Shown here in pieces: positions 1-8,097 of a DNA stretch of 47,573 nucleotides. The stretch is from CAXMQS01 sp964195995. GTDB lineage: Bacteria > Actinomycetota > Acidimicrobiia > Spongiisociales > JAOTWH01. The stretch spans positions 1 to 47,573 of the forward strand of contig CAXMQS010000072.1 of assembly GCA_964195995.1 (NCBI GenBank), in the 5' to 3' direction. Position 1 is the stretch's first letter. Every line of letters begins with the position of its first letter. The notes beneath the pieces were generated by a model that saw only the letters and a list, made by a program, of their open reading frames with translations, was not told where the DNA came from and searched no databases. The position numbers were made by a program, and so were the translations under genes.

Positions 1-68
1 CGCGCGTGGTACTTCTCGGGTCCACCCGAGCTCGCCTTCTCTTTGGCTTCGCTGAAACGATCAGACAT
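1..68 (-). CDS. Acyl-CoA carboxylase carboxyltransferase (beta) subunit, N-terminal fragment
   Basis: Only the first 22-23 codons lie in the window; the gene runs off the left edge. The ATG at 68..66 begins MSDRFSEAKEKASS and continues GGPEKYHAR. A GG-x-EKYHA motif near the N-terminus is typical of propionyl/acetyl-CoA carboxylase carboxyltransferase subunits, which transfer CO2 from biotin to acyl-CoA. The start codon overlaps the end of der: the bases ATGTCTGA contain both this ATG and the TGA of der, so the genes are probably translationally coupled. The identification rests on a short motif and is tentative; the sequence to the left would settle it. Confidence 0.6.
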   Translation of the reverse strand, partial: MSDRFSEAKEKASSGGPEKYHA

Positions 69-1380
69 GGGTTCTTCTTCGTGAGCGAGTTACCAGCCGC
101 ACCGGTGTTCCAGTCAGCTCATATTGCTGTCTCAGCCGGCGCTCCAAGAACCGAACGTAGTCCGCTCCGAGCTCCCCGCCGCGGATGAACAGAACAACCG
201 TTGGAGGGGCCACCCCGGCCTGGACGGCGTATATGACGCGACTGCGCTTTCCTTTGCGTACCGGGGCGGGATGGGCCTCCTGCCAGCGCCGGATGTTGCG
301 GTTGAGGTCGGGGGTGGGGATCCGCGCTTCGTGGCTTTCGAGCACCAGGGCGATGGCTTCACCCAGGCGGTGCGTCCGCGACCCGGTCAGAGCAGATATC
401 CGCAACACCGGCGCCCACGACAGGAAGGCGAACCGATCGGCGACCCCATCCTCGGTGACTGCCTTCTGATCGGTGTCTACGGCGTCCCACTTGTTGAGGA
501 GAACGATCACTGCGCAGCCTGATGCCGCCACTTCATCAGCGAGTCGCTGATCCTGGTGCGTCACACCGGAGGTGCCGTCGATCACGAAGAGGGCGATGTC
601 GGCTCTTTCGAGTGCCTTCTTGGCACGCAACACCGAATAGAACTCCTCTGGCTCGTCGACCTTGGCGGCTCGGCGAATCCCCGCCGTGTCGATCAAGGTG
701 TAGGTCGTGCCGTCGATGACGGCGACCTCGTTGACGGGGTCGCGAGTCGTCCCCGGTACCGGCGACACCAGGACTCGCTGAGTGCCGACGAGGTGGTTGA
801 GAAGGGTCGACTTGCCGACGTTGGGCTTGCCGATGATGGCGATCGTTGGCGGCTGCTCCTCTGCAAGAGCGGAGGGATCGGTTTCAGGAAGAGCGGAGGC
901 CACCATGTCGAGGATGTCGCCCGTATTGCGTCCGTGGAGGGCGCTGACGGCGTGTGGGGTTCCCAGCCCGAGCCCCCACAAACGATCCATGTCCATCTCT
1001 TGAGTCGGCCCGTCAACCTTGTTGGCGGCCAACAAGTGGGGCACTCCCGACCGCTGTATTAGCCGCGCCACCGCAATGTCGTCGTCTGTGAGCACGGTCG
1101 TCGCGTCGGCAACGAAGATGACCAGGTCGGCGGCGGTAACTGCGACCTCGGCCTGGGTGCGGATCCCTTCCGACAACTCCCCGCCCTCGACCTCCCAGCC
1201 TCCCGTGTCGACGACGATGAAGGATTTGCCGTTCCACTCTGCTGCGTAGTTCTTGCGATCGCGGGTGACCCCCGGCCGCGACTCGACGACGGCGGCGCGC
1301 GATCCGATGATCCGGTTGACCAGCGTCGACTTGCCGACGTTGGGTCGGCCGACGATCGCGACAACGGGAAGGCGGCTCAC
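61..1380 (-). CDS. der: Ribosome-associated GTPase Der (EngA)
   Basis: Der is an essential tandem-domain GTPase acting late in 50S ribosomal subunit assembly. The 439-residue protein has two G domains: the first P-loop GRPNVGKS is at residues 11-18 with DTGG at 58-61 and NKVD at 120-123; the second P-loop GKPNVGKS is at 184-191, followed by DTAG and NKWD. The C-terminal third is the KH-like domain. Length is normal for the family. The start is GTG (1380..1378), overlapping the TGA of the upstream DUF512 gene as GTGA, which supports this start and coupled translation. In Mycobacterium tuberculosis der follows rluB and cmk; here the same neighbourhood is kept but with a DUF512 gene and ispH in between. 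Confidence 0.97.
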   Translation of the reverse strand: MSRLPVVAIVGRPNVGKSTLVNRIIGSRAAVVESRPGVTRDRKNYAAEWNGKSFIVVDTGGWEVEGGELSEGIRTQAEVAVTAADLVIFVADATTVLTDDDIAVARLIQRSGVPHLLAANKVDGPTQEMDMDRLWGLGLGTPHAVSALHGRNTGDILDMVASALPETDPSALAEEQPPTIAIIGKPNVGKSTLLNHLVGTQRVLVSPVPGTTRDPVNEVAVIDGTTYTLIDTAGIRRAAKVDEPEEFYSVLRAKKALERADIALFVIDGTSGVTHQDQRLADEVAASGCAVIVLLNKWDAVDTDQKAVTEDGVADRFAFLSWAPVLRISALTGSRTHRLGEAIALVLESHEARIPTPDLNRNIRRWQEAHPAPVRKGKRSRVIYAVQAGVAPPTVVLFIRGGELGADYVRFLERRLRQQYELTGTPVRLVTRSRRRTHV

Positions 1381-2759
1381 GCTGCGGCCCCTGATACCAG
1401 CCCAGCCGCGGTCGTCTCCACTACCCGAACTTCAGCGCTGGCGGCAGCTGCCACTTCGGCGATCGTCATCTCGTCGAGGAAACGATCACCTGACAGGGCG
1501 ATGTCGGGCACGAGGTAGCGGGCGGCCGGTCCAGTATCGCTGGCCAGCGCATTCTTGAGGTCTTCACCGACGACAAGTCCAGACACCGCAACGTTGCCAC
1601 CGAAGAAGTCGTTGCGGATCGGCAACAGGCGAAGCTCTGCCCCGGCAAGAGCGGCTAGCCGCTCCAGCACCGGTTCGAGCACCCTGGCCCCGTACACACC
1701 GGTCGTGACGACGATCGGTCCGTCTCCTGGACTGCCGGCCACGCCGCCGCCCCGCGGTGCCCGATAGCCCTCGGCAACCGCCGCGGGCAGCGACCGCCAC
1801 TCCCCCGTCGGGAGTCGCAGGGTGGGGTCCTGGCCCGCTTCCAGCGTCTCGATCTCGGTGTAGAAGGCCTGAGCCATGCCTATCCCATTCTCGTGTTGAC
1901 TGAAGTCCTCGTAGGTCTCAACCGCCGGGAAGGGACGACCGGCCGTCAGGTACATCTCGTCCGATGCAAAGAACAGGCGTCTACCGAGCCGCTCGAGTGC
2001 TATCTCTTGCCATGTCTCGATGATTTCAAGGTCGGAAGCGGCGGCGCCGGCGTCATGGGCGACCAGGTTCTCTTCCGTGTTGAATTTGGACAACCCCAGG
2101 GGCACCACTCCCACCGAAGCCAGCTCGGAATAGGAAGCGACGATCTCGGCACAGGTGCGCTCCAGGACATCGGCGTTGTTGAGTCCCGGACACAGCACCA
2201 CCTGTCCATGCACCGTTACGCCGTCATCGAGGAGCGCTCGCAGCCAGCGAAGACTGGTCGCACCACGCCTGTTACGCAGCATCGTCGCTCTGACCTCGGG
2301 ATCAGCGGCATGGATCGACACGTAGAGCGGACCGAGACCCTCGGTGCGGATGCGGTCGAGGTCGAGCTCTGTGAAGCGGGTCAAGGTGGTGAAGTTGCCG
2401 TAGAGAAAGCTGAGCCGATAGTCGTCGTCCTTCAGGTAGAGCGAACGGCGCATCCCGGGTGGCAGCTGGTAGATGAAGCAGAAGGAGCAGTGGTTATCGC
2501 ACGTCTGCACCCTGTCGAATATCGAGGAGCTCAACCGCAAGCCAAGCGGCACCCCGTGTGTCTTGGTGATGCCGACCGTCCTCTCCATCCCGGCGCGCCG
2601 GATCGTGAGCTCGGGGTCGGCCTCGTCAACGAGCACCTGGTATTCGATCACGTCACCGGGACGAACACCGTTGATGTCGACGAGCTCATCGCCAACGACA
2701 AGGCCTGCGATGGCAGCGGGGCTGCCCGCGACGACTTCAAGGACGGATGGGTAGGACAC
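1377..2759 (-). CDS. PDZ-like / radical SAM DUF512 protein
   Basis: The 460-residue protein starts with a PDZ-like segment (residues about 5-45, with GSPAAIAGLVVGDELVDING) and continues into a radical-SAM-type region with the cysteine motif CDNHCSFC (Cys87, Cys91, Cys94, CxxxCxxC) followed by KDDDYRLSFLYGN. This combination defines the DUF512/TIGR03279 family of putative FeS oxidoreductases, whose substrate is unknown. The C-terminal part (from about residue 285) matches the DUF512 domain. The start is GTG at 2759. It overlaps der by four bases. Divergent from ispH with a 105-bp gap that must hold promoters for both. The PDZ domain in a cytosolic FeS protein is a family trait, not an oddity of this strain. 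Confidence 0.9.
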   Translation of the reverse strand: MSYPSVLEVVAGSPAAIAGLVVGDELVDINGVRPGDVIEYQVLVDEADPELTIRRAGMERTVGITKTHGVPLGLRLSSSIFDRVQTCDNHCSFCFIYQLPPGMRRSLYLKDDDYRLSFLYGNFTTLTRFTELDLDRIRTEGLGPLYVSIHAADPEVRATMLRNRRGATSLRWLRALLDDGVTVHGQVVLCPGLNNADVLERTCAEIVASYSELASVGVVPLGLSKFNTEENLVAHDAGAAASDLEIIETWQEIALERLGRRLFFASDEMYLTAGRPFPAVETYEDFSQHENGIGMAQAFYTEIETLEAGQDPTLRLPTGEWRSLPAAVAEGYRAPRGGGVAGSPGDGPIVVTTGVYGARVLEPVLERLAALAGAELRLLPIRNDFFGGNVAVSGLVVGEDLKNALASDTGPAARYLVPDIALSGDRFLDEMTIAEVAAAASAEVRVVETTAAGLVSGAAA

Positions 2760-2864
2760 GGCATCAGTTTAGGAGTTGGAGCTTCAGCGACGCTTGGGGC
2801 CGCGACCTGCCTACTCCGGATCATCCATCGGAGATGGCAACTACCCCGTACCTACCATGGCCGC

Positions 2865-3920
2865 ATGCCACGAACGGTCCTCCTCGCGGCGCCGCGCGGC
2901 TTCTGTGCAGGGGTCGAGATGGCGATCAAAGCCCTCACCTGGATGGTGCGGGTCTTCGAGCCACCCGTTTATTGCTACCACGAGATCGTCCACAACGCCT
3001 CTGTCGTCGAGGCGTTCCAGCGTGCCGGCGTCATCTTCGTTGACGCCATCGAGGACGTGCCCGAGGGTGCACCCGTCATGTTGAGCGCTCACGGCTCCGG
3101 ACCCGAGGTCGTGGCAGCGGCGGCCTCGAGAGCAGCCGTCACCGTTGACGCCGTGTGCCCCCTTGTCACCAAGGTTCATCACGAGGTGAAGCGCAAGGCC
3201 GACGAGGGCTATGACATCATCTACATAGGCCACCACGGACACGACGAAGCCGTGGGAACGGTCGCTGAAGCCCCTGACGCGGTCACGCTCGTCGACCCAG
3301 CCGATGGCCTTGACGTCTTCAACCCTGCAGACTCCGAGAAGGTCGCCCTCGTCGCCCAAACGACCCTCGGCATATACGAGTGGGAGGACGTTCTCGGCGA
3401 GGCCGGCGACCGCTACCCGTCTCTGTGGACGTCACGCAAGAGCGACCTCTGTTACGCCACCACCAACCGCCAGCAGGCGATCGAGGTGCTCGCAGAGCGA
3501 TCGGACGTTGTCCTCGTCGTTGGTTCGGCGACATCGTCCAACACCAACGCCTTGGTGCGTGTTGCGGAGGCCTCGGGGACCCCGGCCTACCGGGTCGACG
3601 GCCCCGGAGCCATCGAGGAAGGGTGGCTCGAGGGAGCCGACGTCGTCGGAGTGACCGCAGGAGCATCCGCTCCAGACCAGGCAGTCAGGGCCGTCATCGA
3701 AGCGATAGGGCCGTCAGATGGGGTTGAGGAGCTCCGCACGGCGACAGAGGACGAGTACTTCCCGCTGCCTCCTTCGCTGCGGGCCTTCCTCACCGCGCTG
3801 CAAGCCGTCGTGGAAGCCGGCTACGGTGCTCCCGCTGCCAAGGGCGGACCGCTTGACTCGGATCGAGAGTGGACGGCAACCGCTGCCCTCGACCTCCTCG
3901 GGACGGGCTCAGCTCTCTAG
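2865..3920 (+). CDS. ispH: 4-hydroxy-3-methylbut-2-enyl diphosphate reductase
   Basis: IspH is the last enzyme of the MEP isoprenoid pathway and converts HMBPP to IPP and DMAPP using a [4Fe-4S] cluster. The 351-residue product has the three cluster cysteines Cys14 (RGFCAGVEMA), Cys98 (DAVCPLVTKVH) and Cys196 (SDLCYATTNRQ), the substrate histidines in HEIVHN (39-44) and HGSG (76-79), and TTNRQ (199-203). The open frame extends far upstream, but the ATG at 2865 gives the standard N-terminus MPRTVLLAAPRGFCAG. The 3' end overlaps the converging rluB-cmk gene by 12 bases. Confidence 0.97.
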   Translation: MPRTVLLAAPRGFCAGVEMAIKALTWMVRVFEPPVYCYHEIVHNASVVEAFQRAGVIFVDAIEDVPEGAPVMLSAHGSGPEVVAAAASRAAVTVDAVCPLVTKVHHEVKRKADEGYDIIYIGHHGHDEAVGTVAEAPDAVTLVDPADGLDVFNPADSEKVALVAQTTLGIYEWEDVLGEAGDRYPSLWTSRKSDLCYATTNRQQAIEVLAERSDVVLVVGSATSSNTNALVRVAEASGTPAYRVDGPGAIEEGWLEGADVVGVTAGASAPDQAVRAVIEAIGPSDGVEELRTATEDEYFPLPPSLRAFLTALQAVVEAGYGAPAAKGGPLDSDREWTATAALDLLGTGSAL

Positions 3921-5240
3921 CCCGACGGCCTGCAGCACCGCCGCCAGGACCTCGTCCTCGCTCAGATCTGTCGTGTCGATGACGGCGGCATCCTGGGCTG
4001 GTCGCAGCGGCGAATTGGCCCGTGAGGAATCGAACTTGTCGCGACGCTTCAGATCACCGGCTATGTCATCCACAGGACGATCGGGAGCATCACCAGACCG
4101 CCTGGCCGCCCTCACCGACGGGTCGGCGGTCAGGAAGACCTTGCGCTTGCTGTTGGCGAAGACCACCGTCCCCATGTCCCGCCCCTCGGCCACCGAGGGA
4201 CCATGGCGCTCCACCCACGATCGCTGTAGCTCGACGAGTCGGCTCCTCACCTGCGGAATCGCGGACACGGCGGAGACCGCGGCGTCGACCTCGAGGGATC
4301 GGATGGGCGCCGTAACGTCGCGTCCGTCAAGGAATGTCCTCCCACTCTCGTAGCTAATGTCCGCCGCGGTCACCACCGAGATCACGCCGACATCGTCTGC
4401 GGGGTCGATTCCGGCTTCGAGCACCGCCATGGTCGCCGCGCGGTACATGGCCCCGGTGTCGAGATGGGCGCGCCCGGTGGCAGCTGCCAGAGCACCCGAG
4501 ATGGTCGTCTTGCCGACGCCGCCAGGACCGTCGATGGCGACAACATCGATGGCGTGTTCATCGCCGTCGTCGGCCGAGCCGTAGAGACTGCGCACTTCCG
4601 TCAGGTTGAGTTCACGCCACGAGCCGGGTTCCAGGCGCTGATCACGCACCGAGCCGATCGCCGTGCGGACAAGAGCCACAACGGGGTGACCGATCGCGGC
4701 CATGAGGCGACGCACCTCTCTGTTGCGGCCCTCACCCATTACCACCTCAACGAGGGCCTCCCCGCCCGAAGTGTCGATCAACTTGGCGGACAACGCTGCC
4801 GCGTGACCGTCCTCGAGTTCGACGCCATCGAGCAACCTGGCTATCGCTCTCGATCCGGGCGACCCGCTGACACGAGCCAGGTAGGTCTTGGTAACCCCAT
4901 AAGAGGGATGCGTGACCCTGTTGATGAAGTCGCCGTCGTTGCTCAGGATGATGAGCCCTTCGGAGTCGATATCTAGGCGGCCGACCGGTACGACCCTCGT
5001 CTCCGTCGGAACCAAATCGACGACCGCTTGCCTGCCCTGGGGGTCTGAGGCCGTTGAGACGACGCCGAGGGGCTTGTACAGCAAGTAGTAGACGAGGCCC
5101 GGACGCAATGGGAGCGGCACACCATCCACTTCGATCACAGCCGTCTCGATATCTACCTTCTGCCCGAGGTGAGCCAGCGTGCCATCGACGGTGACCCGCT
5201 CCTGACGGATCAGATCCTCAGCAACTCGTCGGGAAGCCAA
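3909..5240 (-). CDS. RluB-type pseudouridine synthase fused to cytidylate kinase
   Basis: One open frame carries two enzymes. Residues 1-220 (counted from TTG at 5240) are an RsuA/RluB-family pseudouridine synthase: end of an S4 domain (ASRRVAEDLI), then GRLDIDSEGL with catalytic Asp90 and GRNREVRRLM (171-180). Residues from about 231 are a full-length CMP/dCMP kinase: P-loop GPGGVGKT (238-245), DTGAMYRA, AEGRDMGTVVF. In mycobacteria rluB and cmk are separate neighbours; here there is no stop or new start between them. The 12 codons 5' of the TTG still encode conserved S4 sequence (IDRLQKLIARSG), so the true start is probably upstream, at an ATC (5276..5274) placed 5 nt after GGAG, or a CTG (5259); no ATG/GTG/TTG fits. 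The frame overlaps the scpB stop. A sequencing error is possible. Roles: 23S rRNA modification and pyrimidine nucleotide recycling. Confidence 0.93.
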   Translation of the reverse strand: MASRRVAEDLIRQERVTVDGTLAHLGQKVDIETAVIEVDGVPLPLRPGLVYYLLYKPLGVVSTASDPQGRQAVVDLVPTETRVVPVGRLDIDSEGLIILSNDGDFINRVTHPSYGVTKTYLARVSGSPGSRAIARLLDGVELEDGHAAALSAKLIDTSGGEALVEVVMGEGRNREVRRLMAAIGHPVVALVRTAIGSVRDQRLEPGSWRELNLTEVRSLYGSADDGDEHAIDVVAIDGPGGVGKTTISGALAAATGRAHLDTGAMYRAATMAVLEAGIDPADDVGVISVVTAADISYESGRTFLDGRDVTAPIRSLEVDAAVSAVSAIPQVRSRLVELQRSWVERHGPSVAEGRDMGTVVFANSKRKVFLTADPSVRAARRSGDAPDRPVDDIAGDLKRRDKFDSSRANSPLRPAQDAAVIDTTDLSEDEVLAAVLQAVGLES

Positions 5241-5254
5241 ACCCGACCTGGCGA

Positions 5255-5848
5255 TCAGCTTTTGGAGTCGGTCGATGGTTGCTCCGGTGACCGGAACGGC
5301 TTCTCCAGAGCCTCGACGATTTCCGGAGGTGGCACGTAGTCGGCGAGGGGTGGCAGTTGCTCCAAATCGGCAAGTCCGGTCTTCTCCAGGAAGAGCGCTG
5401 TAGTTGAGTAGAGGACGGCCTGGCCCGGCCCCGGGAGGCGGCCGATCTCTTCGATGAGTCCGCGTTCCTCAAGCGTCTGCAAGGCGCTTTCGGCGTCGAC
5501 TCCACGGATCTCCGAAACCTGGGCTCTGGTCACTGGCTGTCGGTAGGCCACGACCGCCAGGGTCTCGAGGGCCGGCTTGGACAGACGGGACGCTCTCGCC
5601 GACTGTGCGAAGCGTTCGAGGAAGGGCCGCGCCTCGGGCCTCGTGTACAGGCGCCACCCCCCGCCCACGTTGCGTAACACCAATCCGCTGCCACGCTCAT
5701 CGAGGTCGGAGCCAAGCGCCTCCAGTTCCTTGAGAACCTGCGGCTTGCTGAGCTCGACAAGCCCGGCCAGTTCCGCCTCCGGTATCGGCTCGGAGGCCAC
5801 AAAGAGAACGGCTTCGAGCGCCGCCCTGGTGTCAACCATCACGCCCAC
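5255..5848 (-). CDS. scpB: Segregation and condensation protein ScpB
   Basis: ScpB is the winged-helix (kite) partner of ScpA in the bacterial SMC condensin complex that organises and segregates the chromosome. The 197-residue product shows the family pattern LEAVLFVASEPI near the N-terminus and the LSKPALETLAVVAYRQPVTRAQVSEIRGVD core in the second winged helix, followed by ALQTLEERGLIEEIG. Length is normal. The start lies inside the end of scpA (10-base overlap), and rluB-cmk begins within its 3' end, so scpA-scpB-rluB-cmk is one operon as in mycobacteria. An ATG four codons downstream (MVDTR) is an alternative start. Confidence 0.95.
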   Translation of the reverse strand: MGVMVDTRAALEAVLFVASEPIPEAELAGLVELSKPQVLKELEALGSDLDERGSGLVLRNVGGGWRLYTRPEARPFLERFAQSARASRLSKPALETLAVVAYRQPVTRAQVSEIRGVDAESALQTLEERGLIEEIGRLPGPGQAVLYSTTALFLEKTGLADLEQLPPLADYVPPPEIVEALEKPFRSPEQPSTDSKS

Positions 5849-6597
5849 TCGCTGGCGAAGGCCTGGTCCGCGGCGTCCGGTCGGTAGTCAACCTGGATCG
5901 CAGCCTCACGGTGCTCCTGGTCGACACCAACCAACCCCCACCGAGCCAGCTCCAATAGGGCGAGGAAGTAGGCGACGACGTGCACTGGTCGGTCGAGATG
6001 GGCGGTGAGATGCTCGAAATCGGTCTTCACCTCGCTGGCGATCCTCTCCCTGAGGTCGGTGATGGCGTCGTCAACCGATGGGAGGTCGAAGTCCAGGTGA
6101 TCGAGGCCGACGTCCTGGGGCCGAGCGGCGATACGCGCCATCAAGGTCGCAAGATCATCTGGGGTCACGTTGAGAACGAGCTCGGGCGGGGCCGGACGGA
6201 TGTCGCTGTCGGGGCCGACGGTTCTACCGAGGTAGCGCCCGGCGCTCTCCATGCGGTGGGCGAAAACCGCAGCGACATCCTTGTAGGTAAGCGAAGCCAG
6301 CAGCCGTGATAGCAGCAGATCTCGTTCATATGCCAGCGCCAGCTCTTCATCGAGGTCGATCTCGACGTCCCCAGGGAGAAGAGACCTAGCTTTCAGCTGT
6401 ATGAGGGTGGCCGCGATGAGGAGAAACTCACTCGTAGCTTCGAGGTCCATCTGAACCATGGTGTCAACGAAGGCGAGGTACTCCGCCACGAGGTCAGACA
6501 GGCTGAGGTCGGTGATCTCAACCTGATGCGAGGTGATGAGCTGGAGGAGGAGGTCCAGCGGACCTTCGAAGATGGGCGTCTTGACTTCGTAGCTCAC
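5839..6597 (-). CDS. scpA: Segregation and condensation protein ScpA
   Basis: ScpA is the kleisin of the SMC-ScpAB complex. The 252-residue product begins with the diagnostic kleisin N-terminus FEGPLDLLLQLITSHQVEITDL, with the usual VAEYLAFVDTM helix and LIAATLIQLKARSLLP stretch; the C-terminal winged-helix part (VAYFLALLELARWGLV) would contact the SMC head. Its end overlaps scpB by 10 bases, giving coupled expression of the two subunits. The upstream gap to the HD-domain gene is about 43 bases. Confidence 0.95.
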   Translation of the reverse strand: MSYEVKTPIFEGPLDLLLQLITSHQVEITDLSLSDLVAEYLAFVDTMVQMDLEATSEFLLIAATLIQLKARSLLPGDVEIDLDEELALAYERDLLLSRLLASLTYKDVAAVFAHRMESAGRYLGRTVGPDSDIRPAPPELVLNVTPDDLATLMARIAARPQDVGLDHLDFDLPSVDDAITDLRERIASEVKTDFEHLTAHLDRPVHVVAYFLALLELARWGLVGVDQEHREAAIQVDYRPDAADQAFASEWA

Positions 6598-6640
6598 AGA
6601 GCGCGCAGTGTACGACAGGCCCCCGTCCCGCTGCGGGAAA

Positions 6641-7117
6641 TCAGCCGCTATCGGCCTCGAGGAGCGAGGCCCAGTCGGCTACGGATATCGACTCGGGGCG
6701 CGCTCTCTCGGCGTGGGCCCTCGACCACTCGACGACGATGTCCTCTGCGGCGATCGCCCGTAGTTCCTCGGCGCCGATGCGTCCGTGGTCGTAGTACGAG
6801 CGAAACCTCCTCGGCCTGATTCCGACCAGCGTCAGACCAGAGGCCAACGACCTGCCGAGCAGGCCGAGGCCGGAGTGGCGTTTGCCGACATCGTGCAGCA
6901 ACGCAGCTCGGGCGACTGCGCGCTCCCCCGGCCGGTCGCGAAGCACACGGCGGGCGCCTTCAAGACCATGTCGCTGGTCGACTGCCGCCTGCGACCAGAA
7001 CAACGGCCGCTCTGACTCCCGCAGCAGACCCTCGGCCTCTGCTTGTTCTCGCGGAGTGAGGGGCTGGGCACGCAGCGTCCAGAAGAACCGACGAGTCAGG
7101 TGGGCAAGCTGTCTCAA
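6641..7117 (-). CDS. HD-domain protein (putative phosphohydrolase)
   Basis: This 158-residue protein carries an HD metal-binding signature: His50 in QRHGLEGA and the paired His75-Asp76 in ALLHDVGKRH, typical of HD/HDc phosphohydrolases that act on nucleotides or signalling phosphates. The substrate cannot be read from the sequence. Basic residues are frequent in the first 20 positions. The start is TTG, overlapping the stop of the M50 protease gene as TTGA, so it is the last gene of a xerD-dksA-like-M50-HD group. The ScpA gene follows 43 bases downstream. Confidence 0.8.
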   Translation of the reverse strand: MRQLAHLTRRFFWTLRAQPLTPREQAEAEGLLRESERPLFWSQAAVDQRHGLEGARRVLRDRPGERAVARAALLHDVGKRHSGLGLLGRSLASGLTLVGIRPRRFRSYYDHGRIGAEELRAIAAEDIVVEWSRAHAERARPESISVADWASLLEADSG

Positions 7118-7740
7118 ATCCCGACGACCCAGTGGAGAACGAAATTGATGGGCCCAGCGAAGAGTGAGATGTCGGCGCGCCTGCTGACGATGATCAGCCC
7201 GAACAGAATGATGAATCCATACGGCTCCAGCTTGGCGTACGCCTTCCTCCCGTTCTCATTGAGCACCAGCGGCAGCAGCCTGCTGCCATCGAGTGGCGGG
7301 ATCGGGATCATGTTGAAGATGGCCAGCGCCACGTTCACGACGGCGAACACCACGATGAGATCACGCGGGGTGCCCGTCGGGTTGACGATGTCGAGAGCGA
7401 TGCCGGACGCCCACGCCAGCGCCAGGTTGGTCAACGGACCAGCGATGCCGACGATAGCCATGCCCTTACGGGGGTCAGCGAAGTAGCGGGGCATGATGGG
7501 CACAGGCTTCGCCCACCCAAAGACAGGGGCTCCGCTAAAGGCAAGGAGCGCTGGCAACAGCACGGAGCCGAAGGGGTCAACGTGGGGTATCGGGTTGAGT
7601 GTCAGACGCCCGGCGTCGCGAGCGGTCGTATCGCCGAAGTTGAAGGCAACGGCGCCATGGGCGATCTCGTGGAGGATGATGGCAGGAATGAGCAGGCCAA
7701 CGAAAGCCAGGGCGTTAACGAGCTCATTCTCGAAGATCAA
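7114..7740 (-). CDS. Site-2 protease family (M50) intramembrane metalloprotease
   Basis: The 208-residue membrane protein has the zinc-binding motif HEIAH (residues 25-29, in ILHEIAHGAVAFNFGD) inside the first hydrophobic helix and the second conserved motif NMIPIPPLDGSRL in a later helix, the LDG supplying the third metal ligand. Several hydrophobic segments span residues 10-30, 95-115, 125-150 and 175-200. This is the short Rip2/YwhC-like class without a PDZ domain, which cleaves membrane substrates within the bilayer. The substrate is unknown. Start is TTG at 7740, six bases after the stop of the DksA-like gene, with a GAGAG just upstream. Confidence 0.9.
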   Translation of the reverse strand: MIFENELVNALAFVGLLIPAIILHEIAHGAVAFNFGDTTARDAGRLTLNPIPHVDPFGSVLLPALLAFSGAPVFGWAKPVPIMPRYFADPRKGMAIVGIAGPLTNLALAWASGIALDIVNPTGTPRDLIVVFAVVNVALAIFNMIPIPPLDGSRLLPLVLNENGRKAYAKLEPYGFIILFGLIIVSRRADISLFAGPINFVLHWVVGI

Positions 7741-7746
7741 CGCTCT

Positions 7747-8097
7747 CTAGTGCTTCGACTTGCAGTCAACACACAGGAGAGAGAAGGGCCGCGCCTCGAG
7801 GCGGGCGGCACCTATGTCTTTCCCGCACTCCTCACAGACGCCATAGGTACCCACCTCTATGTGGTGGAGGGCGTTGTCGACTGACTCCAGCATCCCGCTC
7901 AACGACTCGGCGATACCAAGCCGTTCTGTGCGCTCCGCGGTGATGGCCGCCGCATCTGCGAAACCTTCCCCCATATCGACGTCGCTGCGCAGCTCACCCT
8001 TCTCGTCGGCACCGAGCTCTCCGAGCTGGTGCACGAGCTTTTCTCGCTCCTCGTCGAGAGCCGCCTTGGCGGCTTGGGCGTCGAATGTTGTGCTCAT
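7747..8097 (-). CDS. TraR/DksA-family C4 zinc-finger protein
   Basis: The 116-residue protein has an N-terminal helical region and a C-terminal four-cysteine zinc finger: Cys88 and Cys91 (GVCEECGKDIG) with Cys109 and Cys112 (LLCVDCK). DksA/TraR proteins insert into the secondary channel of RNA polymerase; the coiled-coil tip Asp pair of DksA cannot be assigned confidently here, though DMGEGFADAAA resembles the family's conserved region. It follows xerD with an ATGA overlap and precedes the site-2 protease gene by six bases. It could be a transcription factor or merely a structural relative. Confidence 0.88.
   Translation of the reverse strand: MSTTFDAQAAKAALDEEREKLVHQLGELGADEKGELRSDVDMGEGFADAAAITAERTERLGIAESLSGMLESVDNALHHIEVGTYGVCEECGKDIGAARLEARPFSLLCVDCKSKH

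Noticed and set aside
1893..2864. Long plus-strand open frame ahead of ispH
   Set aside because: It lies opposite the DUF512 gene in the same frame as ispH; it has no family similarity and ispH starts properly at 2865.
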